Assembly (NCBI GenBank): GCA_016839345.1
Contig: JAEOUL010000265.1
Span: 1-5,833, forward strand
Source: Candidatus Thorarchaeota archaeon
Lineage (GTDB): Archaea; Asgardarchaeota; Thorarchaeia; Thorarchaeales; Thorarchaeaceae
DNA: 5,833 nucleotides
Direction: 5' to 3'
The notes below the pieces were generated by a model. It was not told the DNA's origin, did not search any database, and worked only from the letters and a program-made list of their open reading frames with translations. Positions 1 through 5,833 of the stretch are shown here, piece after piece (the first letter of the stretch is position 1; every line of letters starts with the position of its first letter). The translations under genes and the position numbers were made by a program.

Positions 1-705
1 ACCCGAATTGCAGAAGAACTAAAGGCATATCGAGGTGAATTAATCGTTATTCTTGGTGGTGGAGCCCATGGTCACCAAGTTGCTCATTCATATGGGTTTG
101 CCAATCCCAATAGTCCCAAAGATCAACTCTTGAAAGGCATTCCACCAATACGCCACAACATGTCAGAGCTCGCATCATACGTAGAAACTATTCTAAACAG
201 AGAAGGAATCCCGGCAATTGTTATTCCTCCTTTTTGTTCTGTAATACTAAAGAAGGGTACCATATACGATTTTCCGACTAGCATAATTAGAAAGGCACTA
301 GACAACGGTCTTGTCGTAGTAACTCACGGAGATGTCTGTTTCGATGAAGAAAATGCTGCATCTATTCTTAGTGGCGACACAATTGCAGTGTACCTTGCAG
401 AAAAAATGAATGCAAATACTATCCTCATTGGAACTGATGTAGATGGAGTTTTGGATGATAATCCAAAATTGAATCCATCAGCCAAGCACATACCTATAAT
501 AAATCAGGAAAACAAAGACACCATTTTGACTAAAACAGGACCCTCAACTAATACTGATGTTACAGGTGGAATGTCAAAGAAAGTAAGTGAGCTTCTTGAA
601 ATTGCTCGAAAAAATAGAGAGATTGTTATATTTAATCTCACAGTTCCAAATCGTCTCAAATCTTTACTACAAAATGAATCAACAATCTGTACAAGAATTC
701 AATGA
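1..705 (+). CDS. ipk: Isopentenyl phosphate kinase, 5'-truncated by window edge
   Basis: This is the C-terminal 234 residues of an amino acid kinase-fold enzyme that phosphorylates isopentenyl phosphate with ATP to give isopentenyl diphosphate, in the cytoplasm, as the last step of the alternative (archaeal) mevalonate pathway to isoprenoid lipids. The frame is open from base 1 to the TGA at 703-705. Counting from the first visible codon, the family landmarks appear in order: GGGAHGH at 19-25 (the final His matches the catalytic His of the GGGxxGH loop), IPAIVIPP at 70-77, HGDV at 109-112, LSGDTIAVYLA at 123-133, TDVDGVL at 145-151 and TDVTGGM at 185-191. The order and spacing follow Methanocaldococcus-type IPK as I recall it. 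Family members run about 245-270 residues, so only the N-terminal strand with the LGGS lysine motif is missing. The TTG at 130 is internal and not the start. Odd points: the residue before GGG is Leu where many IPKs have His, and His replaces the usual Phe/Ser next to the catalytic GH. The identification is firm; fosfomycin-resistance kinases are the nearest alternative. Confidence 0.92.
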   Translation, partial: TRIAEELKAYRGELIVILGGGAHGHQVAHSYGFANPNSPKDQLLKGIPPIRHNMSELASYVETILNREGIPAIVIPPFCSVILKKGTIYDFPTSIIRKALDNGLVVVTHGDVCFDEENAASILSGDTIAVYLAEKMNANTILIGTDVDGVLDDNPKLNPSAKHIPIINQENKDTILTKTGPSTNTDVTGGMSKKVSELLEIARKNREIVIFNLTVPNRLKSLLQNESTICTRIQ

Positions 706-709
706 TATT

Positions 710-3700
710 TCAAGTTACAAGAGCTGACATATTATCATCCATTGTTCTAACTATCAAGTTACTCGGTGTTGTTTCATTCTCTTCGAGATATTCTGATGCA
801 GTCAGAACACAAACGACTTTCTCTGATTTGCAAATTCTACAAGCTATGTCGCTATGCAGATGTATCAAAGTGTTCAGTTGTTGCTGATTTGGAAAGATTA
901 CATAAGAACTGTTACCAACACAGAGATCGTAATACCCATGATTTCTGGAAACCTTTGAATGGTGTTTCTTCAATTCTTCTTCGATTTTTACTATCGCCTT
1001 TTCTTTTAAGCTCTTGAGAACTGACGAATTTACCAGCCAGAGACCTTCTGCAAGTTCGATGAACTTAGATTCATTATTGACACGCAAAGCAATAAGAACC
1101 TCATCGGCAAGCAACTCTGTCAAAGCACGTTTTCCTTCTTCAATGTTTAATGGAGCTGATCTCCCTTTCAATGACTGTAGAGCTGTAGTTTCAATGAATT
1201 CCAACAATTCCTCCCATTTGACTTGACCGTTAGATATGTCAACTAGATCTTGAATCAGACCAAACCATAACCGAATCTGAATTGCTCGATTTGTTGCAGA
1301 CCCCACATCATGCATCGCACCAATCAAGTCCACCTGTTTCTCAGAGTCGCCATCCCTTGCCAACTTTGTTTGAGTAGAGGATTCTTTAGTTAAACCAGAT
1401 TCGTCAGTCAAACTCTCAATTATTGAATCTAGAGATCTTGGAAATGCGGATACGACACTAACATCATTGAATTCCTCTGATAAGTCCATCATTTCTCTTA
1501 GCTTTGCAGCAGCAACGCTACCTCTGACTACAACAATGAGCTCACTTACACCATTCTGAAGCTTGCTCATTTGTTTCCGAATTTGATCCAATGTCAACCC
1601 CATTGACGATGCTCTCAAATGTTGAGGAATGACAATCACAGCTTTATCCTCAAGGACAATATCTGGCCAATCAGGACTTTCAAAAATATCAGAGGGATTG
1701 TATTCTACTCCAAGTTTTCCGGAGATATACTCTACAATCACACGTCTGACAGCATCCAAGGCTTTTCCCGGAAGGGCAAATACAAATCCTCCATCAACAA
1801 GTGCTAGAGCCTCTCTCTCTACACTACCCAATGATACAAGATTTCGGATAACCTCTGAAATATCATCATCTACAACAGTCGGATCCAGCACTGCAAGAAG
1901 ATTTCGAATCTCTTCTTCTGTTGCCCATCTTTCTGATGCTAAAAATGCAACGACATGACTTCCAAGTCTATCAATTCTGTTGAAAACAAGAGTTTGTGCT
2001 TTCGAGTCTTCAGTTGTTAGAGGAACTTTAGTATCACCGACCAATTCTTTTCCTTTGTGCGATTCAGAACCTACAATTGTTGATTCGGATTCCTTTTCAA
2101 TAGGTATTGTTGATTCTTTTTGTACCAAAGTTTCGGGAAAACGGTGTGTGGCAATCTCAAAAGTTTCAGTATGAGGTATACTCATCAACGCTCTTCCACG
2201 TTTCATTGTTCGAAGATACTGTTCCTGATCATCATTCAAGGAAAGAAATCTTCCACCAACATGACTGTCATATGGTAATCGAAATACAACCTTAGTCGAA
2301 GTATTCGCTAATATATTCGAAGAGATATTAGGTCTAGTTGATATCACAATCACACCTTGTCCGGTAGCTCGTTGCAACATCACCATAGACTCACCTGTAG
2401 TCACATCTGCTGCGGAATGTCTAGTATAGCTCTCTGGTACAAGATTACTTGCTTCTTCCAACACAACGATGTGGTGCAAACCTTCAGTAACGCCACGTTT
2501 CATTGCACTATCAAAGATCCGCTTTGCAACAAGATTGTAAAGGAGTCGTGCAGAATCCATCCCTCCTACTCGTGCAACATGTGAAAGATCGAAGATAACA
2601 CGCTTGTTCAGTAAATCCGAGAATCGAACAGTTTCTGAGTCACCTCGAAGGATTGAACCAAGTGGTTCACGAGTCACTATCTCAAGACGATTGAGCAATG
2701 CATCTCTTGTCATGTTGCCTACGCGATCATTACCTGCAAGCTCTGAAATCATCTTAACCAGAAACTGAACTGAATTACCTTGATCTAATACCTCCGCCAT
2801 TTTCATTACAGAATCTCGGAGGAGTTTTTCCATTGCTGGGGAAAGTTCAGAAGAATCACCTCTTTCATTCAATAATTCTCGCAATATTACAAATGTTGAA
2901 TGTGCATGATTCTCATCATTCACCATTTCAGGGTCAATGAGATTGATTACAAAGGAAGAGTCAAGACCTGGCTTCAAAACAAGAATCTCGGATTCGGTAT
3001 GTCCAATCAGACCCAGATACTCGGATCCCTTGACATCAAATATCCACCATGGCACATCAGTTTTCTTACTTAGTTGAGCTATAAGATGCTTTACAAGAGT
3101 TGTCTTCCCTGTTCCAGTTGCTCCTAAAACAGCAACATGTTCTCTCAACCAATCAACTTCCAATCCAACATTAGATAAACGGCGTCCTCCAAAGACTGTT
3201 TCACCAATTACAAGCTCATTTTCAACCAAATTCTTTGCAGGGACCGGAAATATTGGTGCATGTTTCGGAGTGATAACAGGAAGCTGTTGAATTGGTGTGT
3301 TTACGAAAGATGATAATCTAGCTATATGCATACGTTGACGTTTCATATGGCGACGAGATAGTATCCTATACATTGTCCGTTTCGAAAATTTCTGCTTTCG
3401 CAGCTTGATTGAATCATCACCACCCCATATCGCATGAACTAATCCAATTACTCCATCTAGGCCTGCTTCAATACGACTCGCAGTCGATGTACTCACTTTG
3501 AAATATACCGTAGTATCAAACCAACCTGCTCTATCTTGAATTTCTTCATAACGTGTCACTAGCTTTTTCTTCTCTGCATAATCTTGAAGCGATTCTTCCT
3601 TGCGTTTTTCCTTAGCCTGGATACTTTTCCACTGACTCTCAAGTGCACGTTTTTCTTTTCCTGGTTTAGCTGAAGAAAACACACATGTCATACTTGTTGT

Positions 3701-4501
3701 ATAACCTTGTCTAAGTGCTGTTGAGATAAATGTCCCAATCTGAGAGGTTTCCGTTGTTGGAAATGCCCGAGGCAATCCCTGTAAGGTTATCAATTTCAAT
3801 AATTTTGTTTCTTCATTTATGATTAGATCCTGAGCTTCAATATGTACTCCTTTCACATGAGTCAAAACAACATCTTGTAACGACTCCCCCTCAAGAAGCT
3901 TTAACTCCACATTATTTAGAGATGACAAAAGAATTGCTTCTGTTCTGGTTGCTTCTCTTCTCAGTATATCGTGAATTTGTTTTGAGCTATGTCCAGCAGC
4001 TGTGATAAAGATATACAAGAATGGTTCTCCATTTGTTACGCCTGCTTCGAAGGCCATTGTCACTGATTTGTCCAGTCCTGCACGCATGGCCAATAACATA
4101 CTCTCATTATACCTTGGTTTTCCATTTTCATCTAAATACACTGAACCTGATACCGATAAGATATCCAGACAACATGTCCCAATCAAATAATCATCAAGTT
4201 GAACCAAGAATACACTATCTTCAACTGAAAATGACGGGTTCTGAAGGCGAACTTTCCTCATGGTTAACAACAATCCCGTGATAACAGGAACTAAACATAT
4301 TATCACCTCAAAGAATGCTTTTAGAGGAACTAATGGTTGACTAACTGTTCCAGTTAATGGTAACAAATAAACCACTAACAAATATAGTCCAGAAAATAAG
4401 GTTCCGATGATCCAGAATATGTCCATCCATGATCTTTGCTTCCTACGTACTTCATGAGAAACCAATTCTGATTTTTTTCTTCGGGCTAAGTGAAATGGCA
4501 T
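710..4501 (-). CDS. Membrane-anchored HerA/VirB4-like ATPase with duplicated C-terminal module
   Basis: A 1263-residue protein, probably a membrane-bound DNA (or protein) translocase of the FtsK/HerA superfamily (DUF87-like). The N-terminus is very basic (RRKK, RRKQR), followed by two hydrophobic spans at about 27-49 and 62-80, so both ends should be cytoplasmic. Residues ~95-400 resemble the N-terminal region of VirB4-type ATPases: two alpha/beta parts around 100-210 and 326-360, separated by a charged helical insert (about 280-322). The ATPase core spans about 425-790: Walker A GATGTGKT at 460-467, FDVKGSEY at 488-495, VIFDLS at 635-640, Walker B IVVLEEA at 678-684 with E682/E683, RATGQG at 711-716, and the HerA-like ISTRP at 720-724. 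All key ATPase residues are present. Residues ~790-837 are a Ser/Thr/Glu linker. The remainder looks like two copies of a winged-helix plus degenerate nuclease-like module (838-1023 and 1071-1263). The ATG at 4501 is supported by GAGGA 8 bases upstream. It is not classical HerA, because it lacks an evident HAS barrel and has membrane spans. Conjugation or CedB-like DNA import is a possible role, inferred only from the architecture. Confidence 0.87.
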   Translation of the reverse strand: MPFHLARRKKSELVSHEVRRKQRSWMDIFWIIGTLFSGLYLLVVYLLPLTGTVSQPLVPLKAFFEVIICLVPVITGLLLTMRKVRLQNPSFSVEDSVFLVQLDDYLIGTCCLDILSVSGSVYLDENGKPRYNESMLLAMRAGLDKSVTMAFEAGVTNGEPFLYIFITAAGHSSKQIHDILRREATRTEAILLSSLNNVELKLLEGESLQDVVLTHVKGVHIEAQDLIINEETKLLKLITLQGLPRAFPTTETSQIGTFISTALRQGYTTSMTCVFSSAKPGKEKRALESQWKSIQAKEKRKEESLQDYAEKKKLVTRYEEIQDRAGWFDTTVYFKVSTSTASRIEAGLDGVIGLVHAIWGGDDSIKLRKQKFSKRTMYRILSRRHMKRQRMHIARLSSFVNTPIQQLPVITPKHAPIFPVPAKNLVENELVIGETVFGGRRLSNVGLEVDWLREHVAVLGATGTGKTTLVKHLIAQLSKKTDVPWWIFDVKGSEYLGLIGHTESEILVLKPGLDSSFVINLIDPEMVNDENHAHSTFVILRELLNERGDSSELSPAMEKLLRDSVMKMAEVLDQGNSVQFLVKMISELAGNDRVGNMTRDALLNRLEIVTREPLGSILRGDSETVRFSDLLNKRVIFDLSHVARVGGMDSARLLYNLVAKRIFDSAMKRGVTEGLHHIVVLEEASNLVPESYTRHSAADVTTGESMVMLQRATGQGVIVISTRPNISSNILANTSTKVVFRLPYDSHVGGRFLSLNDDQEQYLRTMKRGRALMSIPHTETFEIATHRFPETLVQKESTIPIEKESESTIVGSESHKGKELVGDTKVPLTTEDSKAQTLVFNRIDRLGSHVVAFLASERWATEEEIRNLLAVLDPTVVDDDISEVIRNLVSLGSVEREALALVDGGFVFALPGKALDAVRRVIVEYISGKLGVEYNPSDIFESPDWPDIVLEDKAVIVIPQHLRASSMGLTLDQIRKQMSKLQNGVSELIVVVRGSVAAAKLREMMDLSEEFNDVSVVSAFPRSLDSIIESLTDESGLTKESSTQTKLARDGDSEKQVDLIGAMHDVGSATNRAIQIRLWFGLIQDLVDISNGQVKWEELLEFIETTALQSLKGRSAPLNIEEGKRALTELLADEVLIALRVNNESKFIELAEGLWLVNSSVLKSLKEKAIVKIEEELKKHHSKVSRNHGYYDLCVGNSSYVIFPNQQQLNTLIHLHSDIACRICKSEKVVCVLTASEYLEENETTPSNLIVRTMDDNMSALVT
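713..1291 (-). repeat. C-terminal module copy 2 of the ATPase
   Basis: Protein-level repeat covering residues 1071-1263, the end of the ATPase. Its order matches copy 1: helices (WEELLEFIETTALQSL, EEGKRALTELLADE), a wing ending EGLWLVNS (1152-1159), a long helix (1160-1179), then YYDLCVGNSSYVIFPNQ (1190-1206) and a strand KVVCVLTASEYL (1228-1239). Asp1192 to Pro1204 is 12 residues, the same as Asp947 to Pro959 in copy 1, and both prolines are followed by an amide residue. Sequence identity is otherwise low, so the duplication would be old. The acidic/amide nuclease residues are absent here too. Confidence 0.4.
1433..1990 (-). repeat. C-terminal module copy 1 of the ATPase: winged helix plus nuclease-like segment
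   Basis: Protein-level repeat covering residues 838-1023 of the large ATPase. Residues 838-911 have a winged-helix-like pattern: helices around ASERWATEEEIRNLL and DDDISEVIRNLVSLG, then a two-strand wing ending GGFVFALP. A helix (913-929) follows, then PDIVLEDKAVIVIPQ (946-960) and a strand ELIVVVRG (987-994). The PD-(I/V)-V plus following strand resembles the start of a PD-(D/E)XK nuclease core, but the expected E-x-K position reads V-I-P. Both domain assignments are pattern inference from reading the protein, without a profile search. Confidence 0.45.
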
Positions 4502-4509
4502 CTATGAAA

Positions 4510-4514
4510 TCCTC
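4510..4514 (-). promoter_or_regulatory. Ribosome binding site of the ATPase gene
   Basis: On the minus strand GAGGA lies 8 bases before the ATG at 4501. It matches the anti-Shine-Dalgarno core and selects this ATG as the start. It also implies a leadered transcript. Confidence 0.7.
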
Positions 4515-4696
4515 GTCTTGTTTATTCTAGCTCAAGAATGATTAACTACGGAACCGACCCATCGTACCACTGTTAAGCATATGAACACCCCTAAACAGAT
4601 TATACAACAATGTGCATTCCATAGGAGAATAAAAACCCAGAAACTGAATGATGAACTGGTACAAAAAAATCTGTGAAAAATGCTTGATATTTCCCT

Positions 4697-4703
4697 AAGG
4701 GGG
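4697..4703 (+). promoter_or_regulatory. Shine-Dalgarno-like AAGGGGG preceding a start without ATG/GTG/TTG
   Basis: AAGGGGGT closely resembles the consensus AAGGAGGT. It is followed after 8 bases by ATC at 4712 (after 5 bases by ATC at 4709), in the frame of the secreted protein. The 8-base spacing equals that of the neighbouring ATPase gene. No ATG, GTG or TTG lies in this frame between the in-frame TGA at 4685 and the ATG at 4745, so this site is the main evidence for where translation begins. Confidence 0.55.
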
Positions 4704-4711
4704 TTCACATC

Positions 4712-5833
4712 ATCAGGAAATCGTATTGGGTCCCGGCAATATTCATGATTCTACTTGCTCTGAGCATGTTTAACAATAAACAGGTATCAGCAGAAAGTGA
4801 AATAGTTGTAATCAGAGGGGAAATAATTACAATCACAGCCACACTTCTCCAGAACGTTAGCTATGGAAATCCAGTACCAAATCAAAGAATCTACTTTTTT
4901 GACCAGACATATGACACACTCATAGGTTCTGACATGACCGATACAAATGGAGTTGCCAACATTTTCTGGAGTATACCATCTAATCATGCCCTTGGACCAA
5001 CAACCATCAATGCAACATTCTATGGTAATGAATCTCTTTCTCTTGCACCCTCATGTCAATGGGCAATCTTGACAATACTATCAGCCACAAACATTGAAAT
5101 TAACCAAGTCCCAGTTCTGCTTGCACCTGGAGACCTTCTGTCCTTTTCAATTCATTTGACTGATGATTCAAATAATCCGATATCAAATGCAACTGTAACA
5201 GTCTTCAAGGATAATACACTACTAGCAGTTAGCACAACAAATTTGTCTGGGAGCGCTGATTTTGACATTTTGTGCAATAGTTCATGGATTACTTTAGGAG
5301 ATAATCATATTCGTGTTGTATACAATCAAGACTTGGTCAATTTCTATGATACATCAGAAATCATATTCTTAGTTGATATAACAAAAATACAAACTTCTCT
5401 TACTCTTCAAAATCCATGTCCAACCGAAATCGGACTCAATCAAACAGTTGACCTCTATGTTGAGCTTACTGAAAAAAACAACGCAATACCAAACGAATCT
5501 CTCCAATTACTCCTAGATGATTCACTTCTACTTCTTACCACTTCCAACAATTCTGGTATTGCCCATTTTCACATCAACATTGATGAAAGATTCACAATTG
5601 GGATTCATTCACTAAAAATATTATACAATGGCACAGAACGTTATTACGAATCTTATCTTGAATCATTTATCTCTGTGATAAGTTCTGCACAGATAATTAT
5701 TGGCGTGCCTGAATCAGTTGAGATAGGATCTAATGCCGAAATTGAAATCACCATTTCCGATTTATTGGGTCGTATCATTCCAAATTCTCTAATCTCGATA
5801 CTTGATTACACATCTAATCAGAGATTCACAATA
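4712..5833 (+). CDS. Secreted Ig-like repeat surface protein, 3'-truncated by window edge
   Basis: A frame open for about 374 codons to the window end encodes an exported protein of unknown function. The N-terminus is a good Sec signal peptide: basic n-region (RKSYW), hydrophobic core (VPAIFMILLALSMF) and a cleavage-like VSA before ESE. The mature part is a string of beta-rich Ig-like domains (Big-type pattern). Each has a P-x-N turn motif, then in the complete ones a TxxSG/TNG-A-x-F strand and an LG..I...Y strand. Three are complete and a fourth is cut by the window. About ten N-x-S/T sequons lie in the mature part, consistent with a glycosylated archaeal surface protein. Only three Cys are seen, one per complete repeat, in non-equivalent positions. 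The start is uncertain. An ATC at 4712 behind AAGGGGG preserves the whole signal peptide. The first in-frame ATG (4745) sits inside the hydrophobic core and would remove its charged end. The C-terminus, where an anchor or enzymatic domain might lie, is not visible. The gene diverges from the ATPase gene. Confidence 0.82.
   Translation, partial: MRKSYWVPAIFMILLALSMFNNKQVSAESEIVVIRGEIITITATLLQNVSYGNPVPNQRIYFFDQTYDTLIGSDMTDTNGVANIFWSIPSNHALGPTTINATFYGNESLSLAPSCQWAILTILSATNIEINQVPVLLAPGDLLSFSIHLTDDSNNPISNATVTVFKDNTLLAVSTTNLSGSADFDILCNSSWITLGDNHIRVVYNQDLVNFYDTSEIIFLVDITKIQTSLTLQNPCPTEIGLNQTVDLYVELTEKNNAIPNESLQLLLDDSLLLLTTSNNSGIAHFHINIDERFTIGIHSLKILYNGTERYYESYLESFISVISSAQIIIGVPESVEIGSNAEIEITISDLLGRIIPNSLISILDYTSNQRFTI
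4802..5833 (+). repeat. Tandem Ig-like domain repeats, ~102-codon period
   Basis: Protein-level repeat inside the secreted protein. The Asn of the P-x-N/I-P-N turn falls at 4880, 5186, 5492 and 5783, giving spacings of 102, 102 and 97 codons. The matching segments read NPVPNQ, NPISNA, NAIPNE and RIIPNS. DNA identity between copies is low, so these are old domain duplications rather than recent DNA repeats. The fourth copy runs off the window. Confidence 0.75.

Larger units (their letters stand above)
4502..4711. other. Divergent intergenic region between ATPase and surface-protein genes
   Basis: These 210 bases must hold the promoters of both flanking genes. I see no convincing gene, RNA gene or strong hairpin. 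The TATA-like candidates are weak: ATTATACAA at 4599-4607 (reading TTGTATAAT toward the ATPase) and AATAAAAA at about 4629-4636 toward the surface-protein gene. Neither has a clear purine-rich BRE, so I do not call them as separate promoters. A 16-codon frame (4648-4698) and a 22-codon frame (4680-4748) are present, but neither has a suitable ribosome binding site. Confidence 0.6.

Noticed and set aside
130..705. IPK starting at TTG 130 as a complete 191-residue protein
   Set aside because: The same frame is open to base 1 and encodes the GGGAHGH catalytic loop upstream, so the gene is truncated by the window rather than starting here.
702..2584. Several 60-109 codon frames on the + strand
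   Set aside because: They lie antisense within the 1263-residue ATPase gene, have no recognisable domain, and their composition looks like a shadow of that gene.
4002..4281. Two overlapping + strand frames of 62 and 86 codons
   Set aside because: They are antisense to the ATPase N-terminal region and have no motif or ribosome binding site.
710..4501. Classical HerA end-resection helicase
   Set aside because: There is no evident N-terminal HAS barrel and no NurA or Mre11/Rad50 neighbour, and the two transmembrane spans and VirB4-like N-terminal region argue for a membrane motor.
4648..4698. A 16-codon frame with a C-x-x-C, ending at the AAGGGGG site
   Set aside because: The nearest GGAG (about 4624) is some 20 bases from its ATG, too far for a ribosome binding site. 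The frame is too short to judge.
4512..4700. Archaeal TATA/BRE promoter elements
   Set aside because: Only loose TATA-like AT stretches without BRE are present, so they are mentioned under the intergenic region and not called individually.
4787..4987. A 66-codon minus-strand frame
   Set aside because: It is antisense to the Ig-repeat protein gene, whose signal peptide and regular repeats show that the + strand is coding.
1..5833. CRISPR array, tRNA/rRNA, insertion sequence or attachment site
   Set aside because: No short direct-repeat array, cloverleaf, transposase motif or terminal inverted repeat was seen on either strand.

Overview
The window most likely comes from an archaeon. It carries the 3' part of an isopentenyl phosphate kinase, an enzyme typical of the archaeal mevalonate route. 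It also has a membrane-anchored ATPase of the HerA/VirB4 branch, and a secreted, sequon-rich Ig-like repeat protein of the kind common on archaeal cell surfaces. Base composition is moderately AT-rich by eye. Long Ig-repeat surface proteins and large HerA-like fusions would fit an Asgard-type lineage, but the window alone cannot prove that. IPK also occurs in a few bacteria.

Layout: (1) 1-705, + strand, is the C-terminal ~234 residues of isopentenyl phosphate kinase, cut by the window start. (2) 710-4501, - strand, is one 1263-residue protein that converges on IPK with only 4 bases between the stop codons. It has an N-terminal transmembrane hairpin, a VirB4-like N-terminal region with a charged helical insert, a complete FtsK/HerA-superfamily ATPase core, and a ~470-residue C-terminal extension. 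(3) 4502-4711 is a divergent intergenic region with no convincing gene. It holds ribosome binding sites for both flanking genes and only weak TATA-like sequences. (4) From about 4712 to the window end, + strand, is an open frame of ~374 codons. It encodes a signal peptide followed by Ig-like repeats with a period of about 102 codons. This gene is easily missed because it has no stop in the window and no ordinary start codon where the signal peptide should begin.

The most interesting object is the large ATPase. Its C-terminal extension reads as two tandem copies of one module: a winged-helix-like segment, then a segment resembling a PD-(D/E)XK nuclease fold that has lost its E-x-K half. Each copy is preceded by a Ser/Thr/Glu/Lys-rich linker. 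This suggests a membrane-tethered DNA translocase whose nuclease-like parts were kept for DNA or protein binding. CedB-like DNA import or conjugation-like transfer is one possible role, but no CedA, pilin or NurA partner is visible.

The three genes show no operon relationship. IPK and the ATPase converge, the ATPase and the surface protein diverge, and any functional link between them is speculative.
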